From assembly GCA_001692895.1 (NCBI GenBank), contig KV748240.1:875239-939238 (forward strand): DNA of 64,000 nucleotides, read 5' to 3'. Source of the DNA: Cenococcum geophilum 1.58 (lineage: Eukaryota > Ascomycota > Dothideomycetes > Gloniales > Gloniaceae). A program made the position numbers and the translations under genes. How positions within the stretch are numbered: position 1 is the stretch's first letter; each line of letters opens with the position of its first letter. The notes beneath the pieces were generated by a model, which was not told the DNA's origin, did no database searches, and saw only the letters and a program-made list of their open reading frames with translations. This document shows positions 12,301 through 23,771 of the stretch, piece after piece.

Positions 12301-13873
12301 TTTATATTTATAGGAACTATAATAAGTACGGAACGTTATTAAATCTTTAGATATAGGGTTTATCCTAATTTAGTAAAAAGCTTAGCGGATATTAAGTTTG
12401 GTAAAGATCTTTACCTAGCTTAGATATATAAGGGTCTTATTAATTAAAGGAATAGGATACCAGTTCTTTTAAGTAATAGCGTTTAGCTTTTAATAGTTAA
12501 TATAAAAACAAAGGCCTTTATTAGGCTTTTTTATAAATAGAATAGGGGAAGTAAAAGGGGCTTAACTTGGCTTAATAAACCCTTTATCTAGGTTATTAAT
12601 TAAGTATTACTTTATTACTTTTAGCTTATCTATTAATTAATAGTAGAGGGGGTTATAGCCTAGCGAGTTATTGGCTTCTAATTAAATCTTATAATTGTAT
12701 ATCTGGTAGGGGGGTAACTTATTTAAGGCCGCCTTTAAGAATACATCCTTATAGTCTATATAAATGGTAAAAAGAAGGCGTTTAACTAGTTCCTTATTGG
12801 TTTCCTTAGCTAGCCTTTCCTCTCTATTATTAATAATTCGGTTAATCTTATATAGGCTTATTATAAAGACCTTATTATTCTTCTAGTATATATTAAAGTG
12901 GAACGCTATAGCGCTAATTACGGTAATGTTTATAGTAGGGGGGTTGCTTAATAATAGGGGTATATATAACTTTAGGGACTTCTAGGGTACTAGCGTTATT
13001 ATTACTCCTTTTAGCTCCTATTATATCTTTTAAAGGTTATCACTTATATCCTATTAATACGTTCTTTTCTATATTAGTTAAATCTGTATAATTTAGATAT
13101 TATTTATATTACTATCTATCCCGCTTTTATATATAGAGTCCTCTTTAAACGTAGCGCTTTAGGAGAGTATCTTTATTAGTATAGAGTTCTTTCTAGCTTT
13201 ATAGCGGGCGCCTTCTTAAGTAAAGGCTAGGTTATGGGCCCGGATATCCTACTAGTAGGTAGGGTTAGCCCTTATAGCTAGTATCTTACGGTTAGTTTAG
13301 ATCTCCCTAATAAAAGAGGGCGACCTTAGTTTATCCTCTAGCTAAATAAACCGTCTTTATTATACGTTTAACTAAATATTAAAATAGGATATCTATTTTT
13401 GTCTAAGGATTATATTATAGAACCCTAGGTCTAGGATATAAAAGGGGATACTATATTAGTGTCGTCCGTTAAGAGCGATATATAACTTTAAGACGTGGGT
13501 AACGGGTTAACTGGCTTAGCTATTATAGCCTTTTACCTAAATAGGCTTCTCTAGTTAGATGGCTTCTGTATTTAAAAACTTAGCAACATTATTTATATAG
13601 GCAGTATTTATAAAGGTAAAGCTATTTGCTCTAGTGTTAATAAGGGCGGTTATATTAACTTTATATCTATTTTAAGATACTATATATAGAACTGTAAAAT
13701 GCTTTCTACCTATTAACTAACTAAGATTAATCTCTTTAAGATTAATAGGGTACCCTAGGGGGGAGTCTTTCCCTAGGGTTCTTTTTTTCCCAACTTATTA
13801 GACGTTTCTCCTTCCTCTATCTCCTTAATATTGCCTATATCCTTTAGCTCTAGGCAGAATGAGGTAAAGTAAC

Positions 13874-14056
13874 TGTAAGCTTTACAGTGTGTGGGAATTG
13901 AACGAGCAACTTTTTTGTAAATCTATGGAAATCAAGTGATATAAATACATGAAAGTAGACCGAGTCGGTGAGCGAGTCAAGGGCTAGGCAACTGAAACAA
14001 GGTGGTACGCTAGTGAGACAAATGACGTTTTGACATGGTACCGGTAGTCGGTTACA
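13874..14056. mobile_element. Solo LTR, 183 bp, with 5-bp target duplication
   Basis: Starts TGTAAGC and ends GGTTACA (TG..CA termini), flanked by GTAAC at 13869-13873 and 14057-14061. Composition is balanced and lacks RIP decay, unlike the gypsy it sits in, so it inserted after RIP of the host element. A TATA-like TATAAATA lies near 13940. It is what remains after LTR-LTR recombination of a small-LTR element. Confidence 0.75.
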
Positions 14057-15343
14057 GTAACCCTACTTATTGCAGTTGTAGTACGTAGCTAAGGCAGGGT
14101 TAATTAGAGTATTGTGGCGAATATTAGTTAGTGGCGTAGTACGTAACTAATTAGGTAAGGCTCGCTAGTGCGTAGTTATAACCGCCTTTAGTATAAGAGT
14201 AGTTATAACTTATCTTTTTGCTCTAGCTCCTATAGATATAGCTAGCGAGTTTTAATTATTATGGAGTTGCTTCTACTAATTAGGGCGGGCGTTAATCTGC
14301 TTTAGTTCTAAGTCTAATAATAGGCAATAAGCTATAAGTCTTTTATAGGTTAGTAGGTTATTTAAGGTTATAGCGATCTTTTTTTATAGCTAGATTATTA
14401 GCTTATTGTATAGGTCTAATTGGTAGTTCTTAAGAGGAACCTAGCCTTCTCCTATAAGGTGTAGAAATTAAGTCTAAAATTTAATAAAGGGTTAGTTTAG
14501 TTTTATTATTAGGCAATTATAGTTATAATAGGCATCCCGTACTTTATTTGGGTTAATATAAATAGCCGCTAGGTGCTATATTATCTTGTTAATAAATATA
14601 AATTAGATAGGGGAGTCGTCCTTAAACTTGGCTTAAAGGTGCTATTAGGCGTCCCTAGTGGTTTAACTAAAGAGGTAGAGTATTTTAGCTTCTTTAGAAA
14701 AGAAATAGTTATAGTTAATACGGAGCTTTCCTTATACTTAAATCCTCTAATTTTTAAAGGTAGGGTCTATCCTATTAGATAGTGGTAGGAGGTTAAAGAG
14801 CTTAACGGACTTTAATTACTTTATTATTATATCTATACTCCCTAGTATATCGCATTTAGTAGAGTAAATAGGTCGGCTAGGGCTTTTAAAAAGGGAAAGC
14901 TAGGCTATTTCGTAGGGCCGTAAGGCTTTTTAGGATCTCTTATAAAGTCTCTTATATATTTCTTACTTTAAGACAATCGGCTTTCTGGCTAGCTGCGAGG
15001 GCGTAAATCTACTCGCGTACGTCTACGACGTTATTATTATCTTCAATTTTTAATCCTAATTAGATCTTAGGTTCCTCTTAGGTAGAAATAGCTCTCTTAG
15101 ATAAGCTTGCTTTAGGTGCTATTATTAGCTTCCTAAGGTTTATTAGTATTATATGCTTTAGTTTTAATTCTGGGGGTATAGGTCTAGTCCTATCTAGCTT
15201 ATAAGGTAGGATATTATCTAGGCCTTCCTAGGTAATATAAAGTTGTTTTAGTGTCTAAGTATAGCGTATTAATGCGTTGTTATAGACGAAGTTTCTTTAG
15301 GGTAGGATATTATTAAGGCCTTCCTAGGGTGAGCTTAGTATAA

Positions 15344-15553
15344 TATTACGGCTTATATAAATGCCTCTAAACCAAAGCTTGTAGAATACTATATTATAAA
15401 GATACTAAGCTAAAAAGAAGGAAAAGGGGCTACTAAGACTGATGTAAACAAATATATAGAGTAAGCCGCTAAGGCGCTAGCTTTGGGCGGGCTAATTATA
15501 GGTCGGCAGAATATGGTAGAATTTGGCAGGTAACGTGCGATAGCGCCGTTACA
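15344..15553 (-). repeat. Right (5') LTR of gypsy B, intact 210 bp
   Basis: Begins TATTACGG and ends GTTACA. It matches 6621-6771 plus 9340-9398 and is followed by the TCCTA target duplication. Confidence 0.8.
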
Positions 15554-16804
15554 TCCTAGGTATTAAGCTAAAGCTTTTTATAGCATATTACCCTTAGATA
15601 GTTAGTTAAACGGAGATTATAAATTAATACTTAAACCAAAAACTTTAGCCTTTTATTAACTACTTCTAGGATAACTAGGCTAAACTATTACCCTTAATAA
15701 ACTACGCCCAAGCAACCCTACCCCACAACTCTACCGGATTTGCCCCTATTTAACTAGAAATAGGTTACCTACCCTATATAAACTTTAACTAGGAAAGACT
15801 AAAAGGGCCCCAGACTATACGCAAAAAACTATCTTATAAGGAAGCCTAGCAGTACGCTAAGCGCTTAGAAGAAGCCTAAAAAGTAGCTTATATAAACCTA
15901 GAAAAGGCCTAAAAATTAATAGAATAGTAGGTAAACAAGTATAGGCGTAAGCCTAACTTTACAGTAGGTAATATAGTTTAGGTTATAATAAAGAACTAAA
16001 AGATAAAACAGCCTAGCTATAAGCTAGACTATAAGATAGTAGGACTATATAAGATTCTTAATAAAGTAGGTAATTTGTATAAGGTTAAGCTTCTAAACTT
16101 AATTAAAGTTCACCCTATCTTCTTACTGGATAAGCTATAAAAAGCTATAAATAACCTACTACCTAGATAAAAGAATAAACCTCCCCTACTAATTTAAGTT
16201 AATAGCGATAATAAATAGGAAATTAAAGAAATACTAGTCTATAAACTTATAAAGAAAACGTTAAAGTATCGTATTAGTTGGAAAGGATATAACTTAGACC
16301 CTACTTAGTACCCTATATAGAACTTTATAGGTAATCCCTATAAGCTTTAGGAGTTCTATAGCCGTTACCCTAATAAACCCGGACCGCTAAAGTACCTAGA
16401 CAAGTAGATAGAATGCTAGTATAACGAAGACGATAAGCTACCAAAAGAATATAAGGATAAAAACACCCTAGAAATTTCTTAGTTATATAAGGTCTTAAGA
16501 TATCTAGGAACTTTAACTGGCGGTTAAAGTTGTCTAATTAGTCAGATTCTCTTACTAAGACTTTTAGCAACAAAGCCTAAGGGCAGGCTTTTTTAAAGGG
16601 GGGGGTAATATTATGGCACTGCCAGAACTTGGCAGAACTTTGCGGTCACGTAACTAGAGGACTGCATAAAAGAACCCTTCTTTAACTGGCGCTGCTCTCC
16701 TTCTCCTTTCCTTTCTCTAGCTTTAGATTCTCGTTTATAGACAATCTAATTATATAGGCTTGCGCGTCCCTTTTGCCGTGCCTATACCTCGATTGACTAA
16801 GTCA
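15554..16804 (+). mobile_element. Ty3/gypsy element A, right part: integrase C-terminus, chromodomain, polypurine tract, 3' LTR
   Basis: Continues element A from 6620. A chromodomain is legible at about 16195-16385 despite stops: VYKLIKK, LKYRISWKGY, DPT, then YPI and YPNKPGP, which match the conserved chromovirus pattern. A polypurine tract (AAAGGGGGGGG, 16595-16605) precedes an LTR starting about 16609 and ending about 16804 in AAGTCA, with a CATAAAAG promoter-like motif. Several stops come from C-to-T changes. Dead. Confidence 0.75.
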
Positions 16805-16807
16805 CTA

Positions 16808-17590
16808 ATAACTTTCTCTTCTCTTATAGGAGGTAGGTAACGTGGGTGACAGGGTTTTGACGGTGTGATGGGTTTTGACGGTTTTGAACATCAAAACTTT
16901 AAGCGAGAGGACACAGACAAAGTTTGTATGGGAAACCTTAAAACCGTCAAAACTCATCACACCGTCAAAACCCTGTCACCCACGTTATAGTAAAGGATTA
17001 AGCTAAAAGAGTAGTATAAAGATTAATTTAGGGATCTATTATATATACTAGGAGGCTACTTATATAGATAAGAAAAAGGCAGAAATATTAACAGCCCAAT
17101 TAAGCGCTAGAAGCCAGATATTAGCGTAGTTAAAACTATAATTAAATTTATAAAAGAGACCGGATGTTTATACTTAAATATAAAAAATATAAAAAGTATA
17201 AAAGCCGACATTAATAAGTAAAGACTCTTATAAATTCCTTCTCTAATTATCTAACTAAATATATTACGAGCCTCCTCTATATATACCTTTACTAGTATGT
17301 TACTAATTAAAAAGCATATAATGCTAGAATGGCCCTATAGATATAAGGCGTTAATAACTACTTACTTAAGCTCGCCTCTAAACTCTAACTTTCTTCTAAT
17401 AGTAATATATTACTTTCCTTTATTTCCTTAGTTAAGTATAGTATTAAGTAATAGATATATAGTTCTTATAGTTGGCTTCTAAACTAGAGCATGCATGTTA
17501 ATGGCAGGAAGTATTTAGTTAGCGCTCTGTAACGGCCCATACCCTAGATGGTGCATGGCCATAATAGAATATACATATATACATACATAC
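16808..17590 (+). mobile_element. 5'-truncated LINE, 3' end fragment (+ strand)
   Basis: Matches, on the opposite strand, the 3' ends of the LINE copies at 53245 and 55662, ending in the same TATACATACA-type simple tail at 17570-17590. It carries the MITE at 16840-16985. RIP-type differences are frequent. Confidence 0.75.
16840..16985. mobile_element. Tc1/mariner-type MITE (146 bp) with about 46-bp TIRs and TA duplication
   Basis: Nearly palindromic: ACGTGGGTGACAGGG at the left is matched by CCCTGTCACCCACGT at the right, continuing for about 46 bases with one mismatch. TA flanks both sides (16838-16839, 16986-16987). Homologous LINE copies show the uninterrupted site GGAGGTGGGTGTAGCAGAGG, confirming a TA duplication. 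The MITE shows no RIP decay. Confidence 0.85.
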
Positions 17591-18107
17591 GTGGCATCGC
17601 GGGGCGTCGTCAATAGACGGGCACCGTTCGTCTGCGCAATGCACGTGGACTGCGTAACCCACTGTTCTCTTACACACCTCTATTGTGCGCAATATGGCAA
17701 CTACATCGCTGGTGCGGCAATCCGGTGCCCAAAATCCAACACAACACTCAAATATCAATTTTCGGCATCTAGGCTACTAAGACGGATATAACTAACTCCT
17801 CATATTTCAGCACTAGACGGCGGCATCCAAGGGCGTGGCCCGTGCGGCTCGGCCGCCCTCCCTGCTAGCTCCCGCGAGCTCTCAAGTGCCGTCTTGCCGT
17901 ATGCTGGCATGCTGAGTTTGCCGCAGGCTTCTTAAATGCCGTACATTTGTTATCCCCTTACTTGCCTTTGGCTATCCGCCACACGTTACAGCCTTACTAC
18001 AATACTACCCGGGTATCAACCCCACACGTGGAGGGAGACAGCTTAGTGATGAGAATGAACCTGTCACTTGTTAACTAGCATTTACGTTTTTAAATAGTAC
18101 GAAATGG
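17591..18107. other. Gene-free spacer
   Basis: Mixed composition, less AT-biased than the LINE to its left. Short overlapping open frames on both strands (about 17519-17791) have no recognisable product. No RNA gene was seen. Confidence 0.4.
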
Positions 18108-19209
18108 TTATCTCATGAATCAGACCCCCGGGGAGAAATTGCGCCACGACGTAGCTAAGGGCTAGCGCTACGCTTGTGGACCTTACCCTAGTACTGTGGA
18201 CTCCTGGACCAATTAGATCACACCGAGAGGAATTTCTCCCCGAGGGTCTGAGAGCTTATGGGCGCCCTTTGTATAAGAACTCAATGTTTCTTGTTAGGCG
18301 ATAACTCTTCTACCACAACGCGTATCTTAACCCTTTTATAACGTCTAGTTATTATAAAAATACTATAAGGTAGGAGCTCTTTAATTTCTCTATCTATTGC
18401 ATTAAATAGCAACGTTATAGCTAGTTGGTTATATTTTCGTTAGTCGTATTTTTATCAGTCGCATTTTTATCGGTCGCATTTTATCCAAAACTTATCGGTC
18501 GCGATCTTACCCTATTACCATACCTTACATACTTCTCTAGGTCCAATTATCTCTAAAATACTACGAGCTAAAAGCTCTTTTTCTTCTCTATCGCCTCTAT
18601 ATTATAGCAATATCGTAGCTCTATTCTACGAGAAGTTAGATATAGGTAGTCGGTCGTTTTAGTCTATTTTATCGCAATCTTACCTCACTGCTAAAACTTA
18701 CATACTTCTCTACGTCTAATTATTTCTAAAATAGTACGAGCTAAAAGCCCTTTGTCTTCTCTATCGCCTCTACGTTACGGCAATATTATAGCTCTATTTT
18801 ATGAGAAGTTAGATATAGGTCGTCGGTTGGTTTTAGTTAAAATCTATAAACATTCAAATTCAAAATTAACTTCCGTTCTACGACGATGTATCTCGCCCCC
18901 TAGTATTCTTAGCAGGGAGTTATAATTTATAAATATATAGATATGATTACCTAAAGAATCTATTGCATCAATAAAATATATAATAACTCTCGTGGTTAGG
19001 ACGTCGCTCGTAGAAATATACAAAATTTGATTTTCAAAACATTCATTTCTCACCAAAGCGACGCCCATAAGCTCTCAGACGCTCCGCAGAAGATTTTGCT
19101 GGTGGCAGGGGGGTGCGCAGGGGGGTAAAATTAGTGCGCTATTCTAATTGGTTTAGGAGTTAGTGTCGCCGGAATAAATCTTTTGCGGAGCGTCTGATTC
19201 ATGAGATAA
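18108..19209. mobile_element. Non-autonomous hAT-like element, 18-bp perfect TIR, 8-bp target duplication
   Basis: TTATCTCATGAATCAGAC at 18108-18125 is exactly inverted at 19192-19209, and CGAAATGG is duplicated outside at 18100-18107 and 19210-19217. An 8-bp duplication is typical of hAT elements. Each end also folds on itself: 18112-18262 and 19064-19205 are separate hairpins with different stems, and their inner borders are inverted copies (GTCTGAGAGCTTATGGGCG at 18246-18264, its complement at 19062-19080). No transposase frame was found. The interior 18875-19015 is homologous, inverted, to 52830-52955. Confidence 0.85.
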
Positions 19210-19253
19210 CGAAATGGTCGTAAGAGCGTCTATTATGTAGTAAACAGTGTAGT

Positions 19254-22200
19254 CACCCTCGATCACCGTGTAAAACTGCCAGTGCTGTAATGATATCCTG
19301 GCACCGCTTTCTCGGACGTCCTAAAACCGCTTCGAGACCATACAGAGCGCGCGAATACAGATCTTCCGCTTCATTCGCCCTTCCCATCTGCTTGTACAGT
19401 ATAGCAAGTTTTTAAGTCGTGTTTAGGGCGGGAATATAGGCATTCACTTGTTCGCAACCGAGTACCTTCTCATATCCTTGCAGTACGCGCTGGTACATCA
19501 TCTCGGCCTCGTCTAGCCGTCCCTGGTCCACATAGAGATTGCCCAAGCTATTGACCGTGTCGATGGTTGATATATGCTCTGGTCTAGTCCTTCTCACGTC
19601 CTTGTAGTACGCGCTGGTACATCCTCTTGGCCTCGTCTAGCCGTCCCTAGTCTACATAGAGATTGCCTAAGTTATTGACCGTGTCGAGGGTTGATGTATG
19701 CTCTGATCCAAGTTCCTTCTCGTATCCTTGCAGTGCGCGCTGGTACGCCTTCCCAGCCTCGTCTAGCATTTCCTGGTCCGCGTAGAGAAGTTTGTTTCCT
19801 AGGCTGTTCAGCCTCCCTGCGAGATCTGGATGGTCTTCAGGCGTGACGTCGACCGCCTGCCGCGCCACTTGAATGGACTCTTTAGGGTCTTCTATCTTTC
19901 CTGTGCGTTTATATCGGCTTTCAAGCTTATTTCCTAGGTTATTTAGCCGGGCTGCGAGATCTGGATGGTCTTTAGGCGTAATGTCGACCGCCTGCTACGC
20001 CATTCGTATGGCCTCTTCGAGGTCGTCCATCTTTCTTGTACATTTATATCGGCGACCGAGTTTAATTCCCAGGTTATTTAGTATCTTTGCGAGATTTGGA
20101 TGGTATTGTGAGTGTGATATGTGAGCGGATGGTCCAGGAAATTCATCGGGTGAATGGATGAAAGAGGCTATTCACGGTTAGAATAAGAGCGAAGCTTCGC
20201 GACGTATTTTTGCTGGCAATAAGTAGCCATGGTCTAGGTGTGTCGTAACGTATGTTAGGTCTTAGCACGCTTTATGCGAGTTTTAGTGTTAATTAAAATA
20301 TCCCCCATAAGCGCCATTCTCATAACTCTCTAATTCGGTAGCATCCCTTCCAGGGGGGCAATAGACCCTTACGACCATTCCACGTCCATTTTGCCCTTCG
20401 TAAAGCATCGCGTAAGCAAATTATAAGACATTAGACGTGGAATACTCACGAACGTGATTGAAGTCATGAGTCCTCCAACTCTGATCTTGGAAGCAGGTTT
20501 GAAGGGCCCATTGAACATAGTTTGCGTCGACGGAGAATGCAATAAGGGCTAGGAAGAGAGGCAGTTCACCGGTCAACCCGCCATACTGATGATGTTCGGT
20601 ACGATGTGATTCCGGGGCATGATAGTGCTCAGGGAGGAGCATCTTAGGCCAGGTTTGATCGGGCCTTTGAGTTCTTAGTTGGCTGTGCTCTCCAGCATTT
20701 GTTACGTAGGAAGAATAAGTTTGCTGTCCATTATCCCAGTCCTCATAGTCAAACGATAGAAGATGCCAACCTTCGTCTCCGCCTTCCGGAGCATCTTCTA
20801 AATTTTGATCTGCTGTATCATCATCCCCATCCCCAACTTGTACCGTGGTGACATCACATTTAGACGCCCAGAAAATGCCATTATAATAATACACGGAAAA
20901 TGTCTTAAAGTGCGAACAGCTACCGGGTAAATAGGCCACCTGAGAGATGGACTGTCCATCGCAATACCAGTACAGGCCGGAAACACCGCCTCCAATCATT
21001 TGGTTCGTGCCTAGGGATTTTGGTGGATACCATGTCCCCACAGTATCCACAAAGGACATGTGGTTCGGGTGTTCTCGCATATAATCAATGCGGAAATAGT
21101 ACGGAGGCTGGTGTAGTGGCACTGATTAGAATCCCACTTCAAACCATTCAATGGCATACTAACCGACATGGCAAAGGAAGATTTCTGGCCACTTTTGGTG
21201 GCGTAGTCTTTAGGCGTGATATTGATCGCCTGCCGTGCTACTTGAATGGACTCTTCAGGGTCTTCTATCTTTCCTGTGCGTTCATATCGGCTTTCAAGTT
21301 TATTTCCTAGGTTATTTAGCCGGGCTGCGGGATCTGGATGATCTTCGGGTGTAATGTCGACCGCCTGCCGCACCACTCGAGTGGCCTCTTCGGGGTCTTC
21401 TATACTCCCTTTGCGTTTATATCGCCTTTGAAGATTACCTCCCAAGTTATTAAACTTCCCTGCGAAATCTGAATGGCCTTTAAGCGTGAGGTCCGGTCTG
21501 GAGCCTACACTGTGAGGTGACGCTTCTTGTTCCGGCCTTGTTTCTTCTTTGGGATCTTTGTTCGCTGATAAAGACGTTGACGCTGGAAGGCTTTGGAAGC
21601 TGAGGCTAATAGATTTTGTCGAAATATCAGATCTGAGGCCTTGTGCATTCTCGGAATTGCCGTCTACTCCAGATTCTGACTCTTCTCCTGAAAAAATACT
21701 TCTAGGAACAGAAAAGGTCGCAAATGTTTCCAAATGAAAGGACAGATGGTTGTCTAGTCCTTTTTTGAACGGACCTTCTATTAGGCAAATCGGGCATTTT
21801 GTACGTGTGTCCACAACACTTGACTCGCAAATATCTAGCAGGTTTTGAATTTGGGCCTCAGTGACGCCTTCACTGTGCTGTGACCGCAGATGACCTCGCA
21901 GCTCTGATGATGAAGCGAATACAGCATTGGCATGGCCAAAGCATTGCCAGGTCCTGCGGTGGACCAACCGTTCATGCTCTAGCCAACGATGTCTGCTGCT
22001 ATACATCTGAAACGCGTCAGAGCAGTCAGGATAGGTGCAGATATACGGTTGGAGATCTTGAAGCACATGGGTTCTGCCTCAGTCAGTTTCTATCATCCGT
22101 TAAGACTATGTAAAAAAAACGAGACCCACCTCCAAGTGCGGTTCTTCCCATGTCGAGAAGGACAAATTATCCCGCAATAGGGGCAGGGGAATTCAGCTCC

Positions 22201-23422
22201 GCCCAAAGCTGCAACCGGTGCGGGCGGTAAACAAATACTGTTACCATGAAGACCAAACGCTGTAGAGGCATATGAAATCACAGATTGCGTGTCGGAGGAA
22301 TCGTCAAGCTTGCGATCATATGTTGTAGCTTCAGTACCAGATAGAATCGATTTCCCCATAAGACTTAGTGCGGCAATATGTCCGGCTGGTTGAAGTCGTT
22401 GAGGTAACTGGCCGGCGTTCGGATCAGCCACGACGTTCGTCGATACAGAATAGCTTTGTGGCAAAGCATGGGCACCCGCGAGCTTCTTCGCGTGCCTTTG
22501 CCAGTACCGAAGTGCTCGTCGACGCTTTGTGATAGTAATGGCCAGGCGCTCGGCCAAGTACATCTCTTCTTGTTCATCTTCGGAAGTTCTAGGAAAAATA
22601 CTGGACATCTGCTGCGCAGCATCCTTCCGCAGTTGCTTGAACGATTCGAGAACATGGCTATGGTCGTAGTTGGCGTATTCTGCAAACTTGTCAATATTAG
22701 TTTCTTCGTCAATCTCTTTGTAGAGTGCCGGTTTCAAAGACTTTGTTTTGGTTGCAACGTTTCGAATCCTGAAAGACAGCTTGCACAGGTCTGCCAGAAT
22801 ATCCATAATGGTGAGCATATGCTGGCTAAGCTCAGTAGCAATAAGTTCATCCTTATTTCCTGTTTCAGATTCATCTTCCGAGGATTCTTCGCTTAGGTAC
22901 TCAGGTTTTGGCAGTTTCTCAAGGGGCAACCTTGTTCCATTGGCGACTTGAATACCTAGAATGAGGGTCAAATCATACTCTAAGCCCAAGAAAGAGAATC
23001 AGCGAAGCGACAGGGAGGCTTCCTCGCGAAACTCCTCCGAATTTCTCTTACAGGTGTGTAATCTAGAACAATGATAGTTGACGAGCGTACTCCTTGGTTA
23101 TTGCCTTCAACAAGGGTTTATAATGGAGACTCCTGAGATCTGATATCCACTTACTCTTCTGAAGAGTCAGATCTAACTTCGTCAAAAGCTTCATCACGTT
23201 CGTCTGCATCACAGTCGACTCGCGCAACCGGAAATCTAACGAGCTTCGACCGCTCTGCAAAGCTCCGAGATTTCCAGACCAAATTTTGAAGCGCCCAAGT
23301 TCTCCTTCAATCTTCCCCGGCGGCATCGACTCGCGATGGTCCTGTTCTCCGGTCGCCAGGACTGCCGTCAGCCGGGAGAAACTCCGCATGCATAATGAAG
23401 TCGAGTTGGCAATTGTAGTCAT
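19254..23422 (-). pseudogene. C2H2 zinc-finger / TPR protein gene, disrupted
   Basis: Three 5' exons are clean: 23422-23155, 22955-22130 and 22073 onward. They give an N-terminal helical domain (motif GRFKIWSGNLG..SGRSSLDFRLR), an acidic linker, a region ending in LAERLAI..RRR..YWQRH, then C2H2-like fingers (CPYCGIICPS, CTYPDC, HLRSQH, CPIC..HLSFHLE). NLGN-type TPR units begin about 21480 but break at about 21195, where roughly 1.1 kb of unrelated sequence is inserted. TPR homology resumes at 20107 and runs to 19254 with a CAG-to-TAG-like stop and frame changes. The N-terminal domain and fingers resemble the intact gene at 30540-34302. The 5' part could still make a truncated protein. This family's role is not established. 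Confidence 0.75.
20421..21122 (-). CDS. Unrecognised 233-codon open frame inside the insertion in the TPR pseudogene
   Basis: The open frame lies within about 20108-21195, which separates two homologous TPR stretches. It begins with a GTG-type codon after a CTAATCAG sequence that could be a splice acceptor. An in-frame ATG lies 14 codons further in. The translation is acidic in the middle (QVGDGDDDTADQ), rich in Tyr/Trp/His, and has one hydrophobic segment (LPLFLALIAFSV) near the C-terminus. I recognise no domain. It could be an exon of another gene carried in by the insertion, or a chance open frame. Low confidence as a gene. Confidence 0.3.
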   Translation of the reverse strand: MPLHQPPYYFRIDYMREHPNHMSFVDTVGTWYPPKSLGTNQMIGGGVSGLYWYCDGQSISQVAYLPGSCSHFKTFSVYYYNGIFWASKCDVTTVQVGDGDDDTADQNLEDAPEGGDEGWHLLSFDYEDWDNGQQTYSSYVTNAGEHSQLRTQRPDQTWPKMLLPEHYHAPESHRTEHHQYGGLTGELPLFLALIAFSVDANYVQWALQTCFQDQSWRTHDFNHVREYSTSNVL

Positions 23423-23771
23423 GATGGTTTAACATATGTCCTCGGGTAGGATTCAGGGTAAGCAGAGCCCGTAAATCGACATGATGTGTACATTTTCACC
23501 TTTCGTGAAGTGGGTTAACCCATGCGATTTGCTTTTTCATCCTAGCGCCGCCCAAAAAATGTGGGGATTGGGCTTCCCCGCACGGTTTCTGCCACCAGGA
23601 CGTAACATGAAACCTTAAACTTTACCATGCGAGCCTTCCTCTAGCCAAGGTGCGGTTCCCCTGTCATGGCATCTCTGAACAAGAGATGAAAGCGTTAACA
23701 ACAACAACGAGGAGGGTAACGCATTCGCCCTTCACTGCGGTTCCTCTGCATTTTGAAATCGCCGTCGAACA
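23423..23771. promoter_or_regulatory. Divergent promoter region between the C2H2-TPR pseudogene and the DUF7580 gene
   Basis: 349 bp separate the two divergent start codons, with no open frame of note. No specific transcription-factor site could be assigned. Confidence 0.35.

Larger units (their letters stand above)
6621..15553 (-). mobile_element. Ty3/gypsy element B with 210-bp LTRs, RIP-dead, carrying two nested insertions
   Basis: The ends are LTR copies, and TCCTA is duplicated at 6616-6620 and 15554-15558. On the - strand a reverse transcriptase is recognisable despite stops: the YLDDILIYSD box reads AYLDNILIYLD near 12235-12180, followed by RNase H (about 11.9-11.3 kb), integrase (about 11.1-10.25 kb) and a chromodomain region (about 10.05-9.7 kb). 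A polypurine tract (its complement at 9399-9415) abuts the left LTR. Gag is presumably in 14.06-15.34 kb. Two later insertions lie within: 6772-9336 and 13874-14056. Without them the element is about 6.2 kb, normal for a gypsy chromovirus. Confidence 0.8.
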
